NCBI RefSeq assembly: GCF_027257955.1
Contig: NZ_JANZNQ010000011.1
Span: forward strand, 1 to 64,000
DNA length: 64,000 nt
Origin: Zhongshania aquatica
Lineage (GTDB): Bacteria; Pseudomonadota; Gammaproteobacteria; Pseudomonadales; Spongiibacteraceae
Direction of reading: 5' to 3'
Below the pieces are notes generated by a model that worked only from the letters and a program-made list of their open reading frames with translations, searched no databases and was not told the DNA's origin. The position numbers were made by a program, and so were the translations under genes. How positions within the stretch are numbered: the stretch's first letter is position 1; each line of letters begins with the position of its first letter. This document shows positions 7,710 to 15,028 of this stretch, piece by piece.

Positions 7710-8612
7710 TTAATCGGCTCGGTGTAAAAGCTTGTGAAACGCCTTGGTTAGTGGGTTTAGGTGCTTGCCGCGCGGATGAACTGTGCACCACGACCGCCGA
7801 ATGGGAAAGCCCTGTACCGGCAGTAAGATGAGTGATCCTGCTGAAATCGCGCCGCTAACCATGGCGGTCGGCAGCACTGCGCAATTTGTGCCACTGTTTA
7901 AGGCGTGTTGTATGGCGCTATTGCTACCCATTTGGCGGATATGTTGAATCACGCAGCTTTGCTGCTGGCAAAAATGCTCAAATATTTGACGGGTACCAGA
8001 GCCGCTTTCGCGCAGCAAAATGGGGTATTCCAATAATTCGATGAGGGTGATGCTGTCTTTTTGATTGAGCGGGTGATTGGGGTTGGCGACCAGTGACAGC
8101 TTGTGCTCTGCAAACGGCGTGTAGGTGAGGGCGCGGCCCTCGGGTACTTGGGTCATGATGGCGAGATCGTCGAGGTTATCGCGCAGCCGCTCTAACAGGC
8201 GCTGATGGTTTACCACATGCAGTACGACTTCGACGTCGGGATGTTGCTCGCAGAAGGCGTTAATATAGGGCGGCAACAAGTGCTCGGCGCTGGACTCAAT
8301 AGCGATGTTTAAGCTGCCTTGCAAACGCCCGTGTAAATCGGTGAGCTCAATTTCTAAATGCACGAGGCGCTGCTTTAATTCACGGGCGGCCCGCTGCATT
8401 ACCTCGCCGGCGGAGGTCAGAAAGAGTTGCTTGCCTATGTAGTCAAAAAGCGCCTGGCCTACGACGTCTTCTAGACTGCGTATTTGGGAGCTGACGGCGG
8501 GTTGTGTCAGTGCGAGTTGCTCCGCCGCTTTGGAATAGCTGCGATGCAGGCACACGGCCAGAAAGACATCTATTTGACGTAGGGTGAGGCGGTTTAAGTA
8601 GCTAACTTCCAT
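7710..8612 (-). CDS. pycR: LysR-type regulator, divergent from pyruvate carboxylase (PycR-like)
   Basis: From the ATG at 8612 the product is 300 residues: an N-terminal LysR HTH (L-T-L-R-Q-I-D-V-F, S-K-A-A-E-Q-L-A-L-T-Q-P-A-V-S-S-Q-I) and a substrate-binding domain. An upstream in-frame ATG at 8690 would add 26 residues rich in Ile, Tyr and Lys and would bury the operator-like dyad at 8638-8657, so I prefer the shorter form. It is divergent from pycA-pycB, the arrangement of PycR in Pseudomonas, and it probably controls those genes. The effector is unknown. Confidence 0.85.
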   Translation of the reverse strand: MEVSYLNRLTLRQIDVFLAVCLHRSYSKAAEQLALTQPAVSSQIRSLEDVVGQALFDYIGKQLFLTSAGEVMQRAARELKQRLVHLEIELTDLHGRLQGSLNIAIESSAEHLLPPYINAFCEQHPDVEVVLHVVNHQRLLERLRDNLDDLAIMTQVPEGRALTYTPFAEHKLSLVANPNHPLNQKDSITLIELLEYPILLRESGSGTRQIFEHFCQQQSCVIQHIRQMGSNSAIQHALNSGTNCAVLPTAMVSGAISAGSLILLPVQGFPIRRSWCTVHPRGKHLNPLTKAFHKLLHRAD

Positions 8613-8637
8613 AGCGGGCCTGGGTGCAAATTTAATC

Positions 8638-8657
8638 AGGTATAAGTAATACCTTAT
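8638..8657. promoter_or_regulatory. Candidate LysR operator in the pycR-pycA gap
   Basis: AGGTAT (8638-8643) and ATACCT (8649-8654) form a dyad over 5 nt, nested with ATAAG/CTTAT. It lies 26 bp upstream of the LysR start and 120 bp from pycA, where a LysR autoregulatory T-N11-A type site would be expected. Confidence 0.4.
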
Positions 8658-8777
8658 TCTAACTAAAATAAATATTAATTTTTTATTCAAGTTGTTTTTC
8701 TGTACGGTGGCAAAGTGATGTTGTCAGGCGCCGGAGCGGCATGGAACCGGATTTAACGCCCCTTATGGAGATTCACG

Positions 8778-10193
8778 ATGCTGAAGAAAATCCTGATCGC
8801 TAACCGTGGTGAAATTGCGGTGCGAATCGTTCGGGCCTGTGCCGAAATGGGCATACGGTCGGCTGCTGTGTATACCGAGCCAGACCGCTTTTCCCTTCAT
8901 GTTAAGCGCGCCGACGAGGCCTATAATGTGGGCGCTGACCCGCTCGAAGGCTATTTAAATCCGCGTAAATTAGTGGGTTTAGCGGTGGAAACCGGCTGTG
9001 ATGGCTTGCATCCGGGGTATGGATTTTTGTCTGAGAACGCCGAACTCGCCGAAATATGTGCTGAGCGCGGCATTACCTTTATCGGACCTAGCGCCGAAGT
9101 TATTCGCCGCATGGGTGACAAAACCGAAGCTCGTCGTGCAATGACGGCTGCCGGTGTACCGGTCACGCCAGGCACCGAAGAAAATTTAAAGGGCATTGAA
9201 GACGCGGTGACGGTGGCGGCCGGAATTGGTTATCCAGTGATGCTAAAAGCAACGTCTGGCGGTGGTGGTCGTGGTATTCGGCGCTGCGACAGTGAGGCGG
9301 ATTTGCGGCGTCAGTTCGACCGAGTGGTGTCGGAGGCAACCAAGGCCTTTGGCCGCGCCGATGTTTTTCTTGAGAAATGTATTGTGAATCCGCGTCATAT
9401 CGAGGCGCAGATTTTGGCAGACAGCCACGGCAATGTGATTCACCTCTTTGAGCGCGACTGCTCAATTCAGCGTCGCAACCAAAAGCTCATAGAGATTGCG
9501 CCGTCTCCCCAGCTTACTCCAGAGCAGCGTGCCTATATCGGCGAGATGTCGGTGCGTGCCGCGGAGGCGGTTGGCTACGAAAACGCCGGTACGGTGGAGT
9601 TCTTGCTCGCCGATAATCAAATCTATTTTATGGAAATGAACACGCGGGTTCAGGTTGAACACACCATCACCGAGCAGATCACCGGGGTGGATATTGTCCG
9701 CGAACAAATTCGTATCGCCTCTGGCTTGCCGCTGGGTTATCGCCAGCAAGATATTTCTTATCGCGGTTTTGCCATGCAGTTTCGGGTTAATGCCGAAGAT
9801 CCCAAAAACGATTTTCTGCCCAGTTTTGGCAAAATCAGTCGCTACTATGCGCCCGGTGGTCCGGGGGTTCGGGTCGATACCGCGATTTACACGGGCTACA
9901 CCATTCCGCCTTATTTCGATTCCATGTGTCTCAAATTAATTGTCTGGGGCTTGACCTGGGAAGACGTTTTGGATCGCGGAGTGCGTGCGCTTAATGATAT
10001 GCGTCTGCAGGGTGTGAAAACCACTGCAACGTACTATCAGCAAATTTTAAAACACCCCGACTTCCGTTCCGGGCATTTCGATACCAGCTTTGTAGAAAGC
10101 CACCCTGAACTGACCCAATACTCGGATAAAAGCCGCCCTGAAGATATTGCGCTGGCGGTGGCTGCAGCCATTGCTGCCCACGCTGGCCTGTAA
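8778..10193 (+). CDS. pycA: Pyruvate carboxylase subunit A (biotin carboxylase)
   Basis: The 471-residue protein is a stand-alone biotin carboxylase: K-I-L-I-A-N-R-G-E-I-A-V-R-I at the N-terminus, the ATP-grasp glycine loop G-G-G-G-R-G-I-R near residue 160, the H-I-E-A-Q-I-L-A-D segment and E-M-N-T-R-V-Q-V-E-H-T near residue 290. It carboxylates biotin on the partner subunit using ATP and bicarbonate. A GGAG Shine-Dalgarno precedes the ATG. The next gene, 15 bp on, encodes the carboxyltransferase/biotin subunit, so this is the two-subunit pyruvate carboxylase that feeds oxaloacetate to the TCA cycle, not the fatty-acid AccC. Confidence 0.93.
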   Translation: MLKKILIANRGEIAVRIVRACAEMGIRSAAVYTEPDRFSLHVKRADEAYNVGADPLEGYLNPRKLVGLAVETGCDGLHPGYGFLSENAELAEICAERGITFIGPSAEVIRRMGDKTEARRAMTAAGVPVTPGTEENLKGIEDAVTVAAGIGYPVMLKATSGGGGRGIRRCDSEADLRRQFDRVVSEATKAFGRADVFLEKCIVNPRHIEAQILADSHGNVIHLFERDCSIQRRNQKLIEIAPSPQLTPEQRAYIGEMSVRAAEAVGYENAGTVEFLLADNQIYFMEMNTRVQVEHTITEQITGVDIVREQIRIASGLPLGYRQQDISYRGFAMQFRVNAEDPKNDFLPSFGKISRYYAPGGPGVRVDTAIYTGYTIPPYFDSMCLKLIVWGLTWEDVLDRGVRALNDMRLQGVKTTATYYQQILKHPDFRSGHFDTSFVESHPELTQYSDKSRPEDIALAVAAAIAAHAGL

Positions 10194-10208
10194 GAAATGG
10201 AGTTGACG

Positions 10209-12020
10209 ATGAGCAAAGATAAAGCTGTTCTGATTACTGATGTAACCCTGCGTGATGGCCACCAGTCGTTATTGGCGACCCGTATGCGCACCGAAGATAT
10301 GTTGCCGGTGTGTGCCGAACTGGACGCTATTGGATTTTGGTCGCTGGAAGTCTGGGGTGGCGCAACCTTTGACGCCTGTGTGCGTTTTCTAAAAGAAGAT
10401 CCTTGGGAACGTCTGCGCAAACTGCGCGAGGCCCTGCCGAACACCAAATTACAAATGTTGGTACGCGGTCAAAACCTGCTGGGTTACCGGCATTATGCCG
10501 ACGACGTTGTGGAGGCGTTCATTCAAAAATCCGCTGACAACGGCATGGATATTTTCCGTGTATTTGACGCCATGAATGACGTGCGCAATTTGCAAACCGC
10601 CGTCGCCGCCGTGAAAAAGTCGGGCAAGCATGCTCAGGGCACTATTTGTTATACGACCAGTCCGGTGCATACCACGGCTAAATTTGTTCAGCAGGCTAAG
10701 GACATGGTGGCGCTGGGTGTCGACTCCATCGCCATTAAGGACATGGCCGGCCTGTTAACCCCAATGGCGACCTCCGAGTTGGTTAGCGCGCTCAAAGACA
10801 CCGTCGATGTGCCATTGGCACTGCACTCGCACATGACTTCTGGGCTCGCCGGTTTGTGTCAGTTAAAGGCGATTGAAGCGGGCATCGACATTATTGATAC
10901 GGCCATGTCTGCATTTGCCAACGGCACTAGTCATCCGGCGACAGAAACAATGGTTGCTGCCTTAAAAGGCACACCGAGAGATTCCGGTTTGGATTTACCT
11001 GCTCTGCAGGAAATCGCTGCGCAGCTCTGGGAAGTGCGTAAGAAATATCATCAATTTGAAAGTGAGTTTACCCGCGAAGACGTAAGTGTGCAGATTAACC
11101 AAGTGCCCGGCGGCATGATGTCTAACCTCGCGAATCAGCTCAAAGAGCAAGGCGCCTTGAATCGCATTGGCGATGTGTTTGCTGAAATCCCCGCCGTGCG
11201 TAAAGACCTCGGCTACCCGCCATTGGTAACACCAACCTCACAGATTGTCGGCACCCAAGCGGTGATGAATATACTGGCAGACAAACGTTATACAACCATT
11301 ACTAACGAAGTGAAGCGTTACCTGCAAGGCCACTACGGTGCGGCACCGGCGGAGGTGGATAAAGACCTGCGTGCTCGTGCGATTGGCAGTGAAGACGTTA
11401 TTGATGTGCGTCCTGCCGATTTGTTATCCCCTGAACTGGCAAAACTTCGCAAAGAAGTCGGTGAACTAGCCAAATCAGAAGAAGACGTGCTGACCTACGC
11501 GATGTTCCCAGATTTGGGCCGCGCATTTTTAAGCGAGCGCGAAGCTGGCACCTTGGTCCCTGAGGTTCTCGAACCTGTCGGTCAATCCACTCGCCCTGTT
11601 AGTGAAGGTGGTGTTCCCACTGAGTTTGTTATCGATGTGCACGGCGAAAGTTACCAAGTGGCGATTACCGGCGTCGGTATAAAAGGCGCGGGCAAACGTC
11701 ATATCTACATGACACTTGATGGCATGCCTGAAGAGGTCGTTTTCGAAGCGCTAAATGAATATAAAGCTGAAGGCGCCAGCAGCCGCAAATCCGCCAGTAA
11801 ACCCGGCCACGTTAGTACCAATATGCCGGGCAATATTGTCGACGTATTGGTGGCTGTGGGCGATACCGTTAAGGTCGGGCAGGCTGTGCTGGTTACCGAA
11901 GCCATGAAGATGGAAGCGGAAGTACAAGCCCCCATTAGCGGCAAAGTGAAAGAGATCTTTGTTAAGAAGGGTGACCGTGTAACGCCGGGTGAGGTATTGA
12001 TTGAGATAGAGGCAGTGTGA
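10209..12020 (+). CDS. pycB: Pyruvate carboxylase subunit B / OadA-like carboxyltransferase with biotin domain
   Basis: The ATG at 10209 has GGAG six bases upstream and is preferred over the ATG at 10197, giving about 603 residues. The carboxyltransferase TIM barrel starts with T-D-V-T-L-R-D-G-H-Q-S and has the metal-binding H-S-H-M-T-S-G-L-A segment. A conserved PYC/OAD middle domain follows and a biotinyl domain ends the protein with E-A-M-K-M-E, biotin on about K567. It transfers CO2 from biotin to pyruvate. No beta/gamma OAD membrane subunits follow, which supports pyruvate carboxylase over sodium-pumping oxaloacetate decarboxylase. Confidence 0.93.
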   Translation: MSKDKAVLITDVTLRDGHQSLLATRMRTEDMLPVCAELDAIGFWSLEVWGGATFDACVRFLKEDPWERLRKLREALPNTKLQMLVRGQNLLGYRHYADDVVEAFIQKSADNGMDIFRVFDAMNDVRNLQTAVAAVKKSGKHAQGTICYTTSPVHTTAKFVQQAKDMVALGVDSIAIKDMAGLLTPMATSELVSALKDTVDVPLALHSHMTSGLAGLCQLKAIEAGIDIIDTAMSAFANGTSHPATETMVAALKGTPRDSGLDLPALQEIAAQLWEVRKKYHQFESEFTREDVSVQINQVPGGMMSNLANQLKEQGALNRIGDVFAEIPAVRKDLGYPPLVTPTSQIVGTQAVMNILADKRYTTITNEVKRYLQGHYGAAPAEVDKDLRARAIGSEDVIDVRPADLLSPELAKLRKEVGELAKSEEDVLTYAMFPDLGRAFLSEREAGTLVPEVLEPVGQSTRPVSEGGVPTEFVIDVHGESYQVAITGVGIKGAGKRHIYMTLDGMPEEVVFEALNEYKAEGASSRKSASKPGHVSTNMPGNIVDVLVAVGDTVKVGQAVLVTEAMKMEAEVQAPISGKVKEIFVKKGDRVTPGEVLIEIEAV

Positions 12021-12038
12021 TCGTAAAGTAAAACAAAA

Positions 12039-12066
12039 GGCGTTAGTAAAGAAGTATACTGACGCC
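12039..12066 (+). terminator. Hairpin after pycB
   Basis: GGCGTTAGT and ACTGACGCC form a 9-bp stem with one G-T pair and a 10-nt loop, 19 bp after the pycB stop. There is no U-tract, so it may be only a 3' stabilising hairpin. Confidence 0.4.
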
Positions 12067-12151
12067 ATCTAGTTTCGAATAAATTTACTTTAATCAATAT
12101 TTTTGTTTTCATATTCTCGGCGTCGCGTTTGGCGCCTTCCCACAAAAAAAA

Positions 12152-12193
12152 GCTGCCGATAAAAGGTGGTAACGGTTGCTAAGGATCGGCAGC
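12152..12193. other. 9-bp perfect hairpin upstream of the VWA lipoprotein gene
   Basis: GCTGCCGAT at 12152-12160 pairs with ATCGGCAGC at 12185-12193 over 24 nt. Eight A residues precede it, so on the minus strand it would look like a terminator with a U-tract, yet no minus-strand gene ends here. On the plus strand it would lie in the 5' leader of the VWA gene, 27 bp before the ATG. Confidence 0.45.
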
Positions 12194-12219
12194 AAAATTA
12201 GACAATATGGAGTGTCGCT

Positions 12220-13917
12220 ATGGATTTCCCTAGAATTCTGCTCGCCTCAGTGCTGTGTTTTTCAACGCTGGGTATAACTGCGTGCGATGGTAATAAAAAT
12301 AGTAGTAATGGCGGTGGGGGTAGCAATACCCCCCCTACAGTTGAGGAGCCATCTTCAAGTGCTGCTGTATCTAGTGAAAAAGCTAATATCGCCTTGTATG
12401 GTGATATCCCAGAGGATAAAACAAAAGAGGTTGGAGAAAATCAACCTTCATTATTACTGGATGATGACGATCTAGAATACGCCGGCTTTGGGATGGCTTT
12501 TGCTCAGCCTGAAGCGGCTGAGACAGCGGTGGCCCGTGCAAATGCGGATACCTCTGATATTCAAGATGACGTTGACGCCAAGGTGTCAATTGTGACGGCT
12601 GCCTTAGTCAACGATGGCGCCAGTGTTAACCAGCTTGTAAATAAAAGCGCGGCTGGTATTGAAGCGGCGGTCGCGATTGTCGTTTTGGATGTTCAGTATA
12701 ATTCTGGTGGTCGCAGTAGCGCTGATTTACGAAATACTTTATTGGCTGAATTAGGTTCTGATGCCGACATAGCTGTGCTTCCGCTTGGCAGCGGTAGCGG
12801 AAGAGAATTCCGCGTGTCACTTGCATTCTGGAAAGTTGATGAGGATCTGTTTACTTGGTTAGCGGTATTTTCTAACGGTTTTGCAGAGCAAGTTAAAGCT
12901 GCCTACGGAGACGTTAATAGTGGCGTAGCCGTTACGTCGGCCAGGGGCGCGACGAGTTTTGTAGCGGCTAGCCAATCCTTTACCCAAGTGGAAGACGCAA
13001 ATAACGCAGCGGATATTTTATGGGTTATTGATAATTCTGGTTCTATGTCGGAGGAGCAGGAAAATCTTGGCAATGGTATAGATCAATTTTTTGATAGTTT
13101 AAATGCTGCGGGACTTGATTTCCGGTTGGCGGTAACAACCACCGACGGTTCAGATTGCGAGGAATTGCTCTCGCTGCCAGATGATGCCTCCGCCAACTTT
13201 ATTTCGGCATCAACGCCTGACGGTAAGCTTCAGTGGGGCGATGACGTTAATGGTATTGCTAGGCCGGGAACTGGTGGAAGTGCGAATGAAACCGGTTTTT
13301 ATTGCGCAGATAAGGTTGATTTGACCGGTTTTGACCGAGAGTCTGCGCCAAATATTGTCGTGTTCGTATCTGATGAGCCAGAGAATGAAAGTGCATATCA
13401 GTCTTTTCCGTCAGGTAGCGATACTGACTATGATCCGCGGGATTTTAATACCTATAAACAAGCGTTTATCGATAGCGGCGCGACATATTTTGCAATCTCC
13501 GGTCCTTCGTCAACAATACGCCCAACATTTGCTGATCCTACTCCTTCATTCACTGTCACTGATTTTAATTGCTCCGGGGAAGGTGGAACGGCATCCGGTG
13601 GGGCGCATTTTAGAGAAATTGCCTCATTAACGGGTGGAAGCTCCGCATCTATCTGCGCACCGTCTGCATCGTGGAGTGTGATGTACGATCAGATCATTCA
13701 GGCCGCAACAGGCTTAGCGAGCAGCTTTAAATTGGATTTCTCTCCTTTGGCTAGCTCGGTAGTTGTGAAAGTAAATGGTGTTGAGGTAAGTCGAGATGTG
13801 TCTCACAGCGACGGCTTTGATGTTTTATTTGGCAGCGAAGAGGCGTCTATTGTGTTTTATGGTCAGGCCATACCAGGTGCGGGAGACGAAATAGTCGTAT
13901 CTTACGATCATATTTAG
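12220..13917 (+). CDS. VWA-domain lipoprotein of unknown function
   Basis: The 565-residue protein has a lipobox I-T-A-C ending at C22, then a Ser/Gly/Asn-rich linker. A middle region (about 50-250) has no match I recognise. A von Willebrand A domain starts with D271-N-S-G-S (V-I-D-N-S-G-S-M-S), the metal-ion-dependent adhesion site, and contains V-F-V-S-D-E-P-E-N near residue 380. Several Cys residues may form extracytoplasmic disulfides. The C-terminal 60 residues look like a small beta domain. A cell-surface ligand-binding or adhesion role is plausible but unproven. The gene stands alone, followed by the candidate Fur-controlled sRNA. Confidence 0.8.
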   Translation: MDFPRILLASVLCFSTLGITACDGNKNSSNGGGGSNTPPTVEEPSSSAAVSSEKANIALYGDIPEDKTKEVGENQPSLLLDDDDLEYAGFGMAFAQPEAAETAVARANADTSDIQDDVDAKVSIVTAALVNDGASVNQLVNKSAAGIEAAVAIVVLDVQYNSGGRSSADLRNTLLAELGSDADIAVLPLGSGSGREFRVSLAFWKVDEDLFTWLAVFSNGFAEQVKAAYGDVNSGVAVTSARGATSFVAASQSFTQVEDANNAADILWVIDNSGSMSEEQENLGNGIDQFFDSLNAAGLDFRLAVTTTDGSDCEELLSLPDDASANFISASTPDGKLQWGDDVNGIARPGTGGSANETGFYCADKVDLTGFDRESAPNIVVFVSDEPENESAYQSFPSGSDTDYDPRDFNTYKQAFIDSGATYFAISGPSSTIRPTFADPTPSFTVTDFNCSGEGGTASGGAHFREIASLTGGSSASICAPSASWSVMYDQIIQAATGLASSFKLDFSPLASSVVVKVNGVEVSRDVSHSDGFDVLFGSEEASIVFYGQAIPGAGDEIVVSYDHI

Positions 13918-13925
13918 TAGGGGGG

Positions 13926-13954
13926 TTGATATTTTAAATGATAACCATTATCAT
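13926..13954 (+). promoter_or_regulatory. Promoter with embedded Fur box
   Basis: TTGATA (13926-13931) and TATCAT (13949-13954) are spaced by 17 bp, a good sigma-70 promoter. Between and over the -10 lies TGATAACCATTATCA (13939-13953), matching the 7-1-7 Fur box TGATAATnATTATCA at all but one defined position and extended by flanking AAA/TTT. Fur-Fe binding there would block RNA polymerase. Both flanking protein genes end toward this site, so the promoter must serve something between them. Confidence 0.8.
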
Positions 13955-13960
13955 TTAAGT

Positions 13961-14059
13961 CAGGTCGGGGTTGTGCTCTATGTGAGCCCCCATTTGCACG
14001 GTACCTCCCCGATTCTCTCCAATTTTCCCCGTAATCAGCATTGAGTACGGGGCTTTTTT
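13961..14059 (+). ncRNA. Candidate Fur-repressed small RNA (RyhB/PrrF-type)
   Basis: A predicted start about 7 nt after the -10 gives a transcript of about 99 nt ending at a Rho-independent terminator: CCCCGTA (14027-14033) pairs with TACGGGG (14046-14052) and is followed by C then six T residues. The body has a 5' G-rich segment (TCGGGG) that can pair with CCCCGA, and then C/U-rich patches near 14003-14030 complementary to GGAG-type ribosome binding sites, as in iron-stress sRNAs that silence iron-protein mRNAs. There is no credible ORF. I do not recognise the sequence as RyhB or PrrF, so it would be an analogue found by architecture. Confidence 0.7.
14027..14059 (+). terminator. Terminator of the candidate sRNA
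   Basis: A 7-bp perfect GC-rich stem with a 12-nt loop is followed by a T-tract (six T, G, four T). It lies 110 bp beyond the VWA stop and could also end read-through from that gene. Confidence 0.8.
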
Positions 14060-14154
14060 GTTTTGTGGCAGCATTTAATAATAAATAACATTTAATCTTG
14101 TGACACTCTTGAGTCAGCTTAGCGCTGTTAGACTCTGCAATAACGCGGTGACTG

Positions 14155-14580
14155 TTATAGGTGATTTTTGCCGTTAATACTTACGGTTAACCACATGTCC
14201 TGCCATCGCCTGTATTTATCGTCGGGACTAAGCTGCTTGGGTGAAACGGGAATGCTCCGCTGATGGTTTACCTCGGATAGAAATGTCGCATTTACGGCGC
14301 CTTTAAGGCCGTCCGTAAATGGGTAAACTACGGCGACCAGTGAGCAGCAGCGAGCGCAGCTTAAAAATAAAGCCTGCTCAGAGCCTTGTTTAGTGATATT
14401 TAGCGGTGAAAATGCGGTTATTTGAAGGCGGCCATCAGGGTCAGATAAATAGGAGGCGTCGCGTGAAAGGCAAAAATCGCAGTCGCAGGCTCTCGGAGTG
14501 TAGTGATCAACGTGCTTGGGGAGGCTAAGCGAGAGTTGAACCTCGCTACATTGACAATGGCCGGCGAATTTGTGGCTCAT
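14155..14580 (-). CDS. GFA/CENP-V-type zinc protein
   Basis: The 141-residue protein has the cysteine layout of the glutathione-dependent formaldehyde-activating (GFA) fold: G-H-C-Q-C near residue 8, C-D-C-D-F-C near 33 and C-A-R-C-C near 76. These Cys residues bind zinc in the family. Most such paralogues have no proven formaldehyde activity. It lies 26 bp downstream of a parvulin gene on the same strand and may be cotranscribed with it. Confidence 0.8.
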   Translation of the reverse strand: MSHKFAGHCQCSEVQLSLSLPKHVDHYTPRACDCDFCLSRDASYLSDPDGRLQITAFSPLNITKQGSEQALFLSCARCCSLVAVVYPFTDGLKGAVNATFLSEVNHQRSIPVSPKQLSPDDKYRRWQDMWLTVSINGKNHL

Positions 14581-14606
14581 TGACGATTCCTTCCCCGGGT
14601 ATAGCG

Positions 14607-14885
14607 CTAGTTGCGGTAAATGGTTTGTATCAGGTGATAGCCAAATTGAGTTTTCACGGGGCCGTGAACTTCTAAAACCGCTTCTTTAAATACTACGTCG
14701 TCAAAGGGCTTTACCATTTGGCCGGGACGGAATTCTCCTAAGTCACCACCTTTTTTTCCTGACGGGCAGTCTGAGAACTTCTTTGCCAGCTCACCAAAAT
14801 CAGCGCCTTTGGCTATTTGGTTTTTTAAATCTTGGGCTTGGTCTTGTGTTTTTACCAGGATATGGCGTGCGCTAGCGACGGTCAT
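14607..14885 (-). CDS. ppiC: Parvulin-type peptidyl-prolyl cis-trans isomerase
   Basis: At 92 residues this is a single-domain cytoplasmic parvulin, the size of PpiC. It shows A-R-H-I-L-V-K at the start, [14 protein letters not shown] in the middle, [16 protein letters not shown] and the closing [12 protein letters not shown]. It has no signal peptide. It catalyses proline isomerisation in folding proteins. Confidence 0.92.
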   Translation of the reverse strand: MTVASARHILVKTQDQAQDLKNQIAKGADFGELAKKFSDCPSGKKGGDLGEFRPGQMVKPFDDVVFKEAVLEVHGPVKTQFGYHLIQTIYRN

Positions 14886-15028
14886 GGATGAGTCCTTGTT
14901 GAATGATTTTGGCGATTATAGCAGGCGAAGCAGTGGCGAACAGGTATCAATTTGCGAAATCACCACGGCTTTTTTGATCGCTTAAGGTGACGTCTCGTGG
15001 TGTCGAGACGCCAGAAGGGCAGGCAGAG

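Noticed and set aside
10037-10447. 136-codon minus-strand frame
   Set aside because: Antisense to the pycA-pycB junction, both strongly supported genes.
8778-12020. Sodium-pumping oxaloacetate decarboxylase
   Set aside because: No membrane beta or gamma subunit genes, and a biotin carboxylase subunit plus a LysR regulator match two-subunit pyruvate carboxylase.
13936-13956. Fur box as regulator of the VWA lipoprotein or GFA gene
   Set aside because: It lies past the 3' ends of both genes and its promoter points into the space between them, so a separate transcript fits better.
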